Shown here: one piece after another, positions 7,416 to 13,470 of the stretch | How the letters are laid out: the number at the start of each line of letters is the position of its first letter | How positions within the stretch are numbered: position 1 is the stretch's first letter | Assembly (NCBI GenBank): GCA_023425905.1 | Contig: JAFABT010000272.1 | Location: 1-13,470 of the forward strand | Direction of reading: 5' to 3' | DNA length: 13,470 nt | Source of the DNA: Actinomycetes bacterium | GTDB taxonomy: Bacteria; Actinomycetota; Actinomycetes; Actinomycetales; Cellulomonadaceae | Translations under genes and position numbers: made by a program | Notes under the pieces: model-generated | Told to the model about the DNA's origin: nothing | The model's input: the letters and a program-made list of their open reading frames with translations, nothing else | The model's database searches: none

Positions 7416-7421
7416 AGGGTA
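7416..7421 (-). promoter_or_regulatory. Possible -10 box for prfB (leaderless transcript)
   Basis: TACCCT on the minus strand, with eight bases between it and the prfB GTG at 7407. At normal -10 to start distances, transcription would begin at or within two bases of the start codon. The lack of a Shine-Dalgarno site agrees. No -35 is recognisable. Confidence 0.35.
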
Positions 7422-7549
7422 CGCGTCGGGCGCGGCCACGCGGTGCGCGACAGCTGGGGGACGACGCGGGAGAAGTCCGACCAGTCGCCCAGGGCTGCGC
7501 GCGCGGCCGTCGGAGATCACCCGAACGTGGCCCCAAGGGCCCATGGGCG

Positions 7550-7563
7550 CGGGAGCGCGTCCA
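7550..7563 (+). promoter_or_regulatory. Possible LacI/CebR-type operator
   Basis: CGGGAGCGCGTCCA matches 11 of 14 positions of the CebR-type box TGGGAGCGCTCCCA known from cellulose/cellobiose regulation in actinobacteria. It lies just upstream of the putative -10 (TACATT), where a bound repressor would block RNA polymerase. The match is imperfect and the DNA is GC-rich, so chance is possible. Confidence 0.3.
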
Positions 7564-7566
7564 CGC

Positions 7567-7572
7567 TACATT
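7567..7572 (+). promoter_or_regulatory. Possible -10 box of the solute-binding protein gene
   Basis: TACATT fits the TAnnnT form and is AT-rich for its surroundings. Transcription would start near 7579. The hexamer at the -35 distance (TGGGCG) is a poor match, as might be expected of a regulated promoter or a wrong call. Confidence 0.35.
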
Positions 7573-7665
7573 GAGGGCCGCGGCCCGTTCACGCGGGCGC
7601 CGCTGAGTCCTGGCCGACGATGCCTGGGGCCTTCCCCCCCTCCCCCGTCTCGAGATGGATCAGCC

Positions 7666-9009
7666 ATGACTCGTCGCACCCATGTCACCCGAGCACTCGT
7701 GCTCGCCGCCGGGCTCTCGCTCGTCGCCGCCTGCGCACCGTCCGACAACTCCGTCCTCGACGAGGCCGCGGAGGGTCGGTACGGCAACGACGGCTCGAAC
7801 GGCGTCGTCACGCTGCGCGTCGCGTACTACGGCGACTTCGGCATCCGCGACCTCGTCACCAAGTACGAGAAGCTCACCCCGGGCGTCAAGGTCGAGATCG
7901 TCGAGTCGGAGAACAACGCGCACCACACCGCGCTCCAGGACCAGCTGATCGCCAACACCGGCGCCCCGGACATCGCGGCGGTCGACGTCGACAAGATCGT
8001 CTCGATGCGCGAGCAGTCCGACAAGTTCGTCAACCTCCTCTCGCACGGCGCGGACCAGTACGAGGACGACTACCTCGACTGGAAGTGGGCGCAGTCCCTC
8101 TCCCCCGACGGCTCGACGCAGATCGGCCTGGGCACGGACGTCGGCCCCATGGCCATGTGCTACCGCCGGGACCTGCTCAAGGACGCGGGCCTGGAGTACC
8201 GCCGCGACAAGCTCTCCGCGATGTGGGGGGACTCGTGGGAGGACTTCATCGAGTTCGGCGAGACGTACGTCGACAAGACCGGCAAGGGCTTCATCGACGA
8301 CGCGCTCAACATCATGAACCCGACGCTCGGCCAGCAGGAGGTCGGGTTCTTCACGGCCGACGAGAAGCTTGCGATGGACGGCGGCCCCAAGGTCGCGTTC
8401 GACACCGCGCTCGCGGCGATCGAGGCCGGGCTCTCGGCGAACCTCGCCTCGTGGACGCCGGAGTGGGACAAGGGCTTCGACAACGGCGACTTCGCCGTCA
8501 TCGCGTGCCCCGCCTGGCTCACGGGCCAGATCCGCGACAAGGCTCCCGAGCGCGCGGGCGACTGGGACATCGCTGACATCCCCGGGCGGGGTGGCAACTG
8601 GGGCGGGGCGTTCTGGACGATCCCCGCGCAGGGCGAGCACATCGACGAGGCCTACGCGCTCCTCACGTGGCTCATCGCGCCCGAGCAGCAGATCGAGGTG
8701 TTCAACACGGTCGGCTCGCTGCCCTCGCAGCCCGAGCTCTACTCGAACCCGGCGATCGTCGAGAAGAAGGACCCGTACTTCAACGACGCCCCCACGGGCG
8801 CGATCTTCTCCGAGTCCGCGAAGTCGATCTCGCCGCAGTACATCGGCCGTGCCGCCGCCGAGGTGCGCGTCGACGTCGAGAACGTGCTCCGGGCGGTGCA
8901 GAAGGGCGAGATCAAGCCGCGCGACGCGTGGGCCGAGGCCGTCGCACGGGCGACCGCGACCGCGCCGGTCGAGACGACCGAAGACGACGAGGCCGCAGCC
9001 ACCGAGTGA
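7666..9009 (+). CDS. ABC-transporter extracellular solute-binding lipoprotein (family 1, sugar type)
   Basis: Predicted membrane-anchored binding protein that captures a substrate, probably a sugar or oligosaccharide, outside the cell for an ABC importer. 447 aa. The signal peptide (basic start, hydrophobic 9-20) ends in the lipobox VAAC with the lipid-carrying Cys23. The mature part follows the family 1 pattern: VTLRVAYYGDFGIRDLVTKYEKLTPGVKVEIVE (about 48-80), NTGAPDIAAVDVDKI (97-111), GLGTDVGPMAMCYRRDLL (154-171), hinge-region WEDFIEFGETY (191-201) and EEAYALLTWLIAPEQQ-like segment (327-342), with many aromatic residues suited to sugar stacking. The tail is acidic (TTEDDEAAATE). The ATG at 7666 places the signal peptide correctly; the frame is open further upstream but without signal-peptide sense. 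No permease or ATPase lies beside it: both neighbours are on the other strand. Substrate is not determinable here. Confidence 0.9.
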   Translation: MTRRTHVTRALVLAAGLSLVAACAPSDNSVLDEAAEGRYGNDGSNGVVTLRVAYYGDFGIRDLVTKYEKLTPGVKVEIVESENNAHHTALQDQLIANTGAPDIAAVDVDKIVSMREQSDKFVNLLSHGADQYEDDYLDWKWAQSLSPDGSTQIGLGTDVGPMAMCYRRDLLKDAGLEYRRDKLSAMWGDSWEDFIEFGETYVDKTGKGFIDDALNIMNPTLGQQEVGFFTADEKLAMDGGPKVAFDTALAAIEAGLSANLASWTPEWDKGFDNGDFAVIACPAWLTGQIRDKAPERAGDWDIADIPGRGGNWGGAFWTIPAQGEHIDEAYALLTWLIAPEQQIEVFNTVGSLPSQPELYSNPAIVEKKDPYFNDAPTGAIFSESAKSISPQYIGRAAAEVRVDVENVLRAVQKGEIKPRDAWAEAVARATATAPVETTEDDEAAATE

Positions 9010-9038
9010 TCGACTGAGCCGGTGATCGGCTGAACGAG

Positions 9039-9072
9039 AAGGCCCGCCCGACGCATGCGTCGGGCGGGCCTT
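9039..9072. terminator. Perfect 34-base palindrome, two-way terminator
   Basis: Two 17-base arms (AAGGCCCGCCCGACGCA and its exact reverse complement) meet without a spacer, 29 bases after the stop of the solute-binding protein gene. CCTT ends the stem on both strands. It sits between converging transcription units, this gene on plus and the Tad operon on minus, so it likely ends both. Confidence 0.85.
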
Positions 9073-9183
9073 CGTCCGTCCCCGAGGGGCGTGAGTCGCC
9101 CGGCACCGCTCGCGTGCTGTGCGGTGTCATCAATGGCTCCAGGCACGTCCAGGGCCACCCTGCCTTGCCCAGCGGCGCGCCGT

Positions 9184-9678
9184 TCACCGGCTGCCCGCGT
9201 GGGACTCGGCGGTGAGGACGATGCCGTCGGACCACGGCTCGAGCACCCAGTTGAGCAGGGGGACGCGGGCGACCGCACGCACCTCGACGACGGCGCGCTG
9301 TCCGTCGGGGGTCCCGGCGCGCACCAGGCGCAGACCTTCGAGGCGCGCGGCCGCAGGGCTTGCGCGCAGGTGTGCGCGTGCGGCGGACCGGACTGCCTCG
9401 TCCGTGAGCGCGATCCGCTCAGCCCACGGGTCCTTGACGCCGTCGAAGTAGGCGGACCGGTCCGTCTGGTCCGCGGCGGCAAGCGCGGCTGCGTCTGCGA
9501 CTGCGATGAGCCGTTTGCGCTCGAGGTGGATCGCGCTCGCGCAGATGACGACGGTCACCAGGACGAGTGCGATGAGCATGTAGACGAGGGAGAGCAGCAG
9601 CACAGAGCCCTCGTCGTCGGGCCCGGGCACGGCCGCGCCGTTCTGCGGCCGGCGAGGGCGGACGCGCAACGACCTCAT
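9184..9678 (-). CDS. TadG-like (Tad N-terminal domain) Flp pilus assembly protein
   Basis: Last gene of the Tad operon, 164 aa. After a basic start comes DDEGSVLLLSLVYMLIALVLVTVVICASAIHLERKRLIAVADAAALAAADQ: one membrane helix (about 25-49) followed by the RLxAxADAAALAAA motif of the Tad/TadG N-terminal family, then a small extracytoplasmic domain. It lacks the C-terminal von Willebrand-like domain of long TadG proteins, as usual for the short actinobacterial forms. Proposed role: minor component or anchor of the pilus assembly system in the membrane. A longer frame exists upstream, but the ATG at 9678 overlaps the previous stop as ATGA, the coupling used elsewhere in this operon. No Glu is found at +5 after the Gly of DEGS, so it may keep its signal-like segment uncleaved. 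Confidence 0.8.
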   Translation of the reverse strand: MRSLRVRPRRPQNGAAVPGPDDEGSVLLLSLVYMLIALVLVTVVICASAIHLERKRLIAVADAAALAAADQTDRSAYFDGVKDPWAERIALTDEAVRSAARAHLRASPAAARLEGLRLVRAGTPDGQRAVVEVRAVARVPLLNWVLEPWSDGIVLTAESHAGSR

Positions 9679-10139
9679 CCCGCGGCCCGGTGGTCGTCGA
9701 CCGCGACGAGGGCCTCGGCCCTCACGGGAACCGCCAGCGGGACCGTGTCGAGCAGGAAGCCAGGAACGAGCGGCAGGTTCACATCGATGTCGACCGTGGC
9801 CCCGACCGTTCCCCCGGGCACGAGGCAGGAGGCGGAGCACGAGAGCGTGAGCGCCCGCTCGCTCGAGACGTCGTCGAAGCCCTGGTCGTCGAGCGCGAGC
9901 CGCACCGCGGCCTCTGCGCGACGCACGCCCTCAGCCGTCGTCGGGGCCGCAGCCATGACGCGCGCCGCCTGGTATGCACCCGCCTCCGCTGCGAAGGTCG
10001 CGGCCTGGACCCGACCGACGGTGACGACGAGGTAGAGCACCGGGAGCAGCAGGAGGATCGTCGCGGCGAGGAACTCCAGAGTGGCGGAGCCGTGGTCCGC
10101 GCGACCGCCAGCTCCCGAGGTCCGGAGCCGCGCGATCAC
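9675..10139 (-). CDS. TadE-like minor pseudopilin
   Basis: TadE-family protein of the Flp pilus machine, 154 aa, probably processed by prepilin peptidase. The cleavage motif is DHG|SATLEFLAATILLLLPVLYLVV: Gly17, then Glu22 at +5, then a membrane helix (about 22-41). Behind it is an extracytoplasmic region with a close Cys pair, SCSASC (C101, C105), that could form a small disulfide loop. The GTG at 10139 is chosen over the GTG at 10151: it overlaps the previous gene's stop (GTGA) and has GGGAGG just upstream. The next gene overlaps by ATGA. Which of the two TadE-like proteins matches TadE or TadF cannot be settled from sequence alone. Confidence 0.82.
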   Translation of the reverse strand: MIARLRTSGAGGRADHGSATLEFLAATILLLLPVLYLVVTVGRVQAATFAAEAGAYQAARVMAAAPTTAEGVRRAEAAVRLALDDQGFDDVSSERALTLSCSASCLVPGGTVGATVDIDVNLPLVPGFLLDTVPLAVPVRAEALVAVDDHRAAG

Positions 10140-10522
10140 CCTTCCTCCCACGCGTGACCACGAACGGTGAGCGACGACGACGGCCCGAGCAGCCCGAGCA
10201 GCGGCAGCGGTGCGCGCACAGTGACCTCGACGAGAGTGGCCCCGCCGCGCTCGACAGTCCTCGCCGTCACCTGCTCTGCATACTCGCCGGACAGCGCTGA
10301 TCTCACGAGCATCTGCGTGCGCCCCACCCCGTCGCCGAGGTCGTTGCCGACGAGCGCCGCATGACGAGCACCTTCGCCCGCGCAGTCGACCAGGGTGTTG
10401 CGGACATGCTGGACGAGCGCGACCTGGAGGACGGCGGCGAAGACGAGGGTCGTCACCCCCGCGACGAGCGCGAACTCAGCGGTGGCAGCGCCGTCCTCGC
10501 GGCGCCACCGCTCAGCCCACAC
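10136..10522 (-). CDS. TadE-like minor pseudopilin
   Basis: Small TadE-family protein, 128 aa. The motif REDG|AATAEFALVAGVTTLVFAAVLQ has Gly11, Glu16 at +5 and a helix at about 16-38, the clear type IV prepilin/TadE form. The following RNTLVDCAGEGARHAAL matches the TadE habit of an Asp/Ala-rich stretch after the helix. Predicted to be cut by a prepilin peptidase and to help build or start the Flp pilus. The start GTG at 10522 overlaps the upstream pilin-like gene by 11 bases and leaves a short basic cytoplasmic leader; a GTG at 10573 would add 17 residues and overlap by 62 bases, which I find less likely. Neither has a strong ribosome-binding site, so translation probably depends on the gene before it. 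Confidence 0.82.
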   Translation of the reverse strand: MWAERWRREDGAATAEFALVAGVTTLVFAAVLQVALVQHVRNTLVDCAGEGARHAALVGNDLGDGVGRTQMLVRSALSGEYAEQVTARTVERGGATLVEVTVRAPLPLLGLLGPSSSLTVRGHAWEEG

Positions 10523-10739
10523 CCGACGTGACCCGGTCGATCGCGTCCCGGAAGACGGTCTCCAGCCCGTCACGCGCGACCGCCCACAGCGCGACGACGA
10601 GGCCCGCCGTCATGAGCGTGATGAGCACCCACCCGGGCACGTCGCCCCGGTCGGAGCGCCGCTCGTCGTCGAGCGCGGCGAGCCACGTCGTCGCGCGGGC
10701 TGCGACGCGCGCGGAGAGGTCGTGCGGGATCGAGATCAT
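10512..10739 (-). CDS. Small prepilin-like protein at the Flp pilin position
   Basis: 75 aa, in the place usually held by the Flp pilin between tadC and tadE. It has a 32-residue basic leader, then RG|DVPGWVLITLMTAGLVVALWAV with a single helix (about 36-55) and a charged amphipathic end (RDGLETVFRDAIDRV). The Gly followed by a helix recalls a type IV-type prepilin cleavage site, but the residue at +5 is Trp37, not the conserved Glu of Flp pilins. It could be an odd major pilin, or a membrane accessory protein that took the pilin's place. The ATG at 10739 has a good AAGGA at the right distance. I do not recognise a named family with certainty. A strong hairpin lies upstream. Confidence 0.75.
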   Translation of the reverse strand: MISIPHDLSARVAARATTWLAALDDERRSDRGDVPGWVLITLMTAGLVVALWAVARDGLETVFRDAIDRVTSGVG

Positions 10740-10756
10740 GTCGTTCCTTCCATCGA

Positions 10757-10777
10757 GGGCGGGCCGGCGGCCCGCCC
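10757..10777 (-). promoter_or_regulatory. Hairpin between tadC and the pilin-position gene
   Basis: Nine-base GC-only arms (GGGCGGGCC and GGCCCGCCC) around a three-base loop, in the 43-base gap that is the only real gap in this operon. There is no T run. Its last base is 17 bases before the pilin-position ATG. It may be a processing or stability element, or a partial terminator, that sets the level of the pilin-position transcript apart from tadABC. Confidence 0.55.
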
Positions 10778-10782
10778 GGTTG

Positions 10783-11718
10783 TCAGAGCCCGACCGTGAG
10801 AACGGCCAGGCTCGGGAACACGGCGAACACGACGGTGACGGGCAGCACGAGGAAGACGACCGGCACCATCATGGCGACCTCCTTACGGCCTCCCGTCTCC
10901 ATGAGCGCGCGGCGACCCGCCTCGCGGACGTCCTGCGCCTGAGCACGCAGCACCTCGGCCAGAGGCGTGCCGCGCTCGAGCGCGACGGCGATGCCCTCCG
11001 CGAAACGGGTGAGCGGCACGAGCGCAGTCCTGTCGGCGAGACGCTCGAGGGCGACGGTGAGCGGGGTGCCCGCCCTGGTGTCGGCGAGTGTCCGCGCGAT
11101 CTCCTCGGCCAACTCTCCGCGCGTCGTTCGCGCCGCCCGCTCGAGCGCCCCGAGAGCCCCTTCGCCGGCACCGACGGCGAGGGCGAGCAGCTCGGCGATC
11201 GTCGGGAGCTCCGCCATGAGACGGGTCTCGCGGGCCCGTGCCTGCCGGGACAGCAGCCGCTCCGGGACGACCACTCCCGCGATGCCACCAAGGGCGACGA
11301 AGACCAGCGCCGCGACGGGGTGTGCCCCGCGGCCGACAACGACAGCCAGCGCGACGAAGAGGCCCGCGGCGATGCCGATGCTCCCGGAGACGACCTGGCC
11401 GGCCCGGAACTGCTCGACCGTCTCCGCACGCCCCGCTCGCTCGAGACGAGACCGCAGCTGCGGCGTCGACACCCCGATCTTGCCCACGAGCCTGAGCCCG
11501 TCCGCCATCCACGGACGGGCGAGGCGCTCGAGGGTCGTGAGCACGGACGCGCTGCGCACGCCGGGCTCAAGCAGCCCGGAGGTGCTGCTGGCCACCCTGA
11601 GGTAGGGCGCGAGCCGATCGTCGAGCGTGATGGTCCGGGCCCGGCGGTGGTGGACGAGGAGCAGCAACCCGATCCCGCCCAGGAGTCCGATGAGCGCGCC
11701 GGTCGTGGACGGGTTCAT
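10783..11718 (-). CDS. tadC: Type II secretion F-domain protein TadC
   Basis: Inner-membrane platform protein of the Flp pilus machine, 311 aa. One helix near the start (7-23), a pair at about 108-128 and 132-153, a cytoplasmic T2SSF domain (about 165-280) with LPTIAELLALAVGAGEGALGALERAA (171-196) and the family ending GRKEVAMMVPVVFLVLPVTVVFAVFPSL (277-303) that forms the last helix. It works with TadB as the membrane base on which the ATPase TadA acts. A longer frame exists, but the ATG at 11718 forms an ATGA overlap with the tadB stop and gives the normal start. After its stop comes the hairpin-containing gap before the pilin-position gene. Confidence 0.9.
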   Translation of the reverse strand: MNPSTTGALIGLLGGIGLLLLVHHRRARTITLDDRLAPYLRVASSTSGLLEPGVRSASVLTTLERLARPWMADGLRLVGKIGVSTPQLRSRLERAGRAETVEQFRAGQVVSGSIGIAAGLFVALAVVVGRGAHPVAALVFVALGGIAGVVVPERLLSRQARARETRLMAELPTIAELLALAVGAGEGALGALERAARTTRGELAEEIARTLADTRAGTPLTVALERLADRTALVPLTRFAEGIAVALERGTPLAEVLRAQAQDVREAGRRALMETGGRKEVAMMVPVVFLVLPVTVVFAVFPSLAVLTVGL

Positions 11719-12569
11719 CGAAGCACCCGCTGGTCCTCGGGAAGTCGCCCGATGCGGACCATGACCCGGTATGCGACCGCGCACGACACGGCGCCACCCA
11801 CGAGCACGACGACGCCCGCCATCGAGTTGTACGCCTGCGCCGCCTCAGGACGCATGGCAAGCAGGGCGAGGACGACCCAGGGGGCCGCGACGGCGAGCCG
11901 CGCCCCGTTGACGGTCCATGACTGGCGCGCCTCGAGCTCGCCCCTCGTGCGTGCGTCGTCCCGCAGGAAGGTCGAGAGGGTGCGCAGCAACCCTCCCAGG
12001 TCGCTGCCACCGACGTCCCTCGTCATGCGGAGCGCCTCGACGATGCGGTCGCCCACCGGGTCGGCGAGCCGATCCTTCAGAGCGTCGAGGCATTCTGAGA
12101 ACCGCCCCGTCGCCCGGTAGTCCTCGCCGAACGCCCTGAACTGCGGGCGGAGCTCCTCGGGTCCGCGTTCACCGAGCTGGCTGATGGACTCGGGCAGGGA
12201 GAGCCCTGCCCGGACGCCGGACGAGAGGTTGTCGACGACGTCGGGCCACAGGTGGCGCAGGGCGACGCGCCGGGACCGGGCCCGCGCCTGCACGGCTGCG
12301 CGCGGCAGCGCCGTCGCCATGGCGCCGAAGCACAGCGCGATCGGCGGCGAGAGCGACACGACCCAGACGACGAGCGCAGTGACGATACCGAGCGCGGCGC
12401 TCGCCGCGGCGAGGGCAGACGGGGTGACCGAGGCGACCCCGGCTTGGATGAGCAGGTCGCGCGTGCGGCCGACGGACGATCGTTCGCCGCGCTCAGGCGC
12501 CGGGGCCCACCAGGACCACCAGATGCAGGCGAGGCCCGCCCCCGCGAGCAGGCCGATGACGACCCCCAC
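11715..12569 (-). CDS. tadB: Type II secretion F-domain protein TadB
   Basis: Second platform protein of the Flp pilus machine, 284 aa. Helices at about 3-20, 52-72 and 75-92, then a T2SSF domain (about 104-232) with HLWPDVVDNLSSGVRAGLSLPESI (106-129) and the conserved DVGGSDLGGLLRTLSTFLRDD (185-205), then two C-terminal helices (about 225-238 and 249-270). TadB and TadC are similar in fold and probably form a mixed complex in the membrane. The GTG at 12569 lies three bases after the tadA stop; tadC begins in a four-base overlap with its end. Confidence 0.9.
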   Translation of the reverse strand: MGVVIGLLAGAGLACIWWSWWAPAPERGERSSVGRTRDLLIQAGVASVTPSALAAASAALGIVTALVVWVVSLSPPIALCFGAMATALPRAAVQARARSRRVALRHLWPDVVDNLSSGVRAGLSLPESISQLGERGPEELRPQFRAFGEDYRATGRFSECLDALKDRLADPVGDRIVEALRMTRDVGGSDLGGLLRTLSTFLRDDARTRGELEARQSWTVNGARLAVAAPWVVLALLAMRPEAAQAYNSMAGVVVLVGGAVSCAVAYRVMVRIGRLPEDQRVLR

Positions 12570-12572
12570 CGG

Positions 12573-13470
12573 TCAGCCCTGCGCCCGGAGCAGGTGGAGG
12601 AGGTCGTAGCCCGCTCGCTCGAAGCGCTCGGGGTGGGGTGGGTAGCCCTCACGCCGCAGGAGTCGATCGCCCTCGCAGGAGAAGATGTCCGCCGTCTCGA
12701 CGACCCCGCCCTCGACCCGGCCAGGGACGGACACGATCTCTCGCACCCTGCGATGCCCGCGGCGATCGAGCTCGAGGTGGAGCACAAGGTCGATCGCGGA
12801 CGCGACCGTCGGGACGACGAAGCGGTCCGAGACGTTCTCCCCCGCGAGGAGGGGCAACGTGCACATCTTCACGAGCGCCTCACGTGCGGAGTTGGCGTGG
12901 ATCGTTCCCATGCCCGGCACTCCGGCATTGAGCGCGACGAGCAGGTCGAGCGCCTCCGCCTCACGGACCTCGCCGACGATGATGCGGCTCGGACGCATGC
13001 GCAGCGCCTCTTTGACGAGCCGCCGCAACGGGATCTCGCCCACCCCTTCGAGGTTCGGCTGCCGGCACTGCATCCCGACGACGTCGCGGTGGTCGATCCG
13101 CAGCTCGAAGACCTCCTCGCACGTGATGATCCGCTCACGTGCCGGCACCGCCCCGGCGAGCGCGTTGAGCATCGTCGTCTTGCCCGCCTGGGTGGCGCCG
13201 GCGACAAGGACGTTGAGCCCGACGTCGGCTGCCGCTCCGAGGAACGCGGCGGCCTGGGCCGTGAGCGAGCCCAGCGCGACGAGCTCGTCGAGGTGGCCCG
13301 CGCGCAGGACGTGCTTGCGGATGTTCACGGCCCACGAGCGCCGCGTGACGTCGGGGATGACGACGTGGAGCCGCTCGCCGCCCGGCAGGCACGCATCGAC
13401 GAAGGGGCTCGACAGGTCGAGGCGTCGCCCGCTCGTGCGCAGCATCTGCTCGACGAGGTCCCGCACCTGC
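12573..13470 (-). CDS. tadA: CpaF/TadA-family secretion ATPase, partial (5' end beyond window)
   Basis: Hexameric ATPase that drives Flp pilus assembly from the cytoplasm, of the VirB11/CpaF type. The frame is open to the right edge, so the N-terminus is missing. Counting from the codon at 13466: N-terminal domain part PFVDACLPGGERLHVVIPDV (21-40), Walker A GATQAGKTT (90-98), Asp-box Glu117/118 in ITCEEVFEL, Walker B RIIVGEVREAE (161-171) with Glu166, and His-box MGTIHANS with His190. All catalytic elements are intact. The C-terminal part is normal and ends three bases before tadB. The GTG at 13466 is unlikely to be the true start, since CpaF-type proteins carry about 100 or more residues before this point. 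The operon promoter must lie further right. Confidence 0.93.
   Translation of the reverse strand, partial: QVRDLVEQMLRTSGRRLDLSSPFVDACLPGGERLHVVIPDVTRRSWAVNIRKHVLRAGHLDELVALGSLTAQAAAFLGAAADVGLNVLVAGATQAGKTTMLNALAGAVPARERIITCEEVFELRIDHRDVVGMQCRQPNLEGVGEIPLRRLVKEALRMRPSRIIVGEVREAEALDLLVALNAGVPGMGTIHANSAREALVKMCTLPLLAGENVSDRFVVPTVASAIDLVLHLELDRRGHRRVREIVSVPGRVEGGVVETADIFSCEGDRLLRREGYPPHPERFERAGYDLLHLLRAQG

Larger units (their letters stand above)
7408..7665. other. Divergent intergenic region between prfB and the solute-binding protein gene
   Basis: 258 bases with no gene. It holds the possible prfB -10 box at the left, a plus-strand -10-like TACATT at 7567-7572, a 10-base palindrome GCCCATGGGC (7539-7548), an operator-like box at 7550-7563 and a 12-base palindrome GGGCCGCGGCCC (7575-7586) over the expected plus-strand start point. 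The plus-strand leader would be about 87 bases long. Confidence 0.6.

Noticed and set aside
7381..7536. Programmed frameshift in prfB
   Set aside because: The frame is continuous from GTG at 7407 to the stop and reaches all conserved domains; no internal UGA or slippery site is seen.
6208..7665. Upstream extension of the solute-binding protein frame to 933 codons
   Set aside because: The added part is antisense to prfB and makes no protein sense; the signal peptide and lipobox start at 7666.
10528..12120. Plus-strand open frame of 530 codons opposite tadC and tadB
   Set aside because: Charged repetitive shadow product; the minus-strand genes have clear T2SSF domains and coupled starts.
1..13470. 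CRISPR arrays, insertion sequences, integrase, tRNA genes, phage or defence genes
   Set aside because: None seen on either strand: no regularly spaced repeats, transposase motifs or tRNA-like folds; composition is even throughout.

Overview
The window is very GC-rich, gene-dense DNA. Many starts are GTG, every visible gene ends in TGA, neighbouring genes often overlap by four bases, and several -10-like boxes (TACCCT, TAGGCT) lack a clear -35. The gene content and order (prfB, ftsE, ftsX, M23 peptidase, smpB) point to an actinobacterium, most likely of the Micrococcales (Cellulomonas, Sanguibacter or Promicromonospora relatives). That placement is inference from gene order and style, not from a database match.

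The left block (about 1-7407) lies entirely on the minus strand. Read in the direction of transcription, it begins with prfB (release factor 2), which has a hairpin 21 bases after its stop codon. Next come ftsE and ftsX, the ABC-type divisome regulator. They are followed by a secreted coiled-coil M23 endopeptidase with all its catalytic residues, the likely hydrolase controlled by FtsEX. Then come smpB (trans-translation), a DUF2207 membrane protein and the start of a PfkB-family sugar kinase that runs off the left edge. The last three are tightly coupled: a GTGA overlap, then a one-base gap.

The middle (7408-9183) holds one plus-strand gene, an ABC-transporter solute-binding lipoprotein. It is preceded by a 258-base divergent intergenic region containing a possible promoter and a possible LacI/CebR-type operator. 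It is followed by a perfect 34-base palindrome that probably serves as a two-way terminator, because the next operon converges on it. No permease or ATPase partner is visible.

The right block (9184-13470, minus strand) is a Tad (tight adherence / Flp pilus) operon: tadA (CpaF-like ATPase, 5' end cut by the right edge), tadB, tadC, a 75-residue prepilin-like protein, two TadE-like pseudopilins and a TadG-like protein. Genes overlap or lie within a few bases of each other, except for a 43-base gap before the pilin-position gene that contains a strong hairpin. The pilin-position protein lacks the usual Glu at +5 after the predicted cleavage site, while both TadE-like proteins keep it.

I found no RNA genes, insertion sequences, CRISPR arrays, phage genes or clearly foreign segments. 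Most of the window is well-known chromosomal content. The points most worth a second look are the atypical pilin and its upstream hairpin, the catalytically intact FtsEX-linked peptidase, and the possibly regulated lone binding protein.
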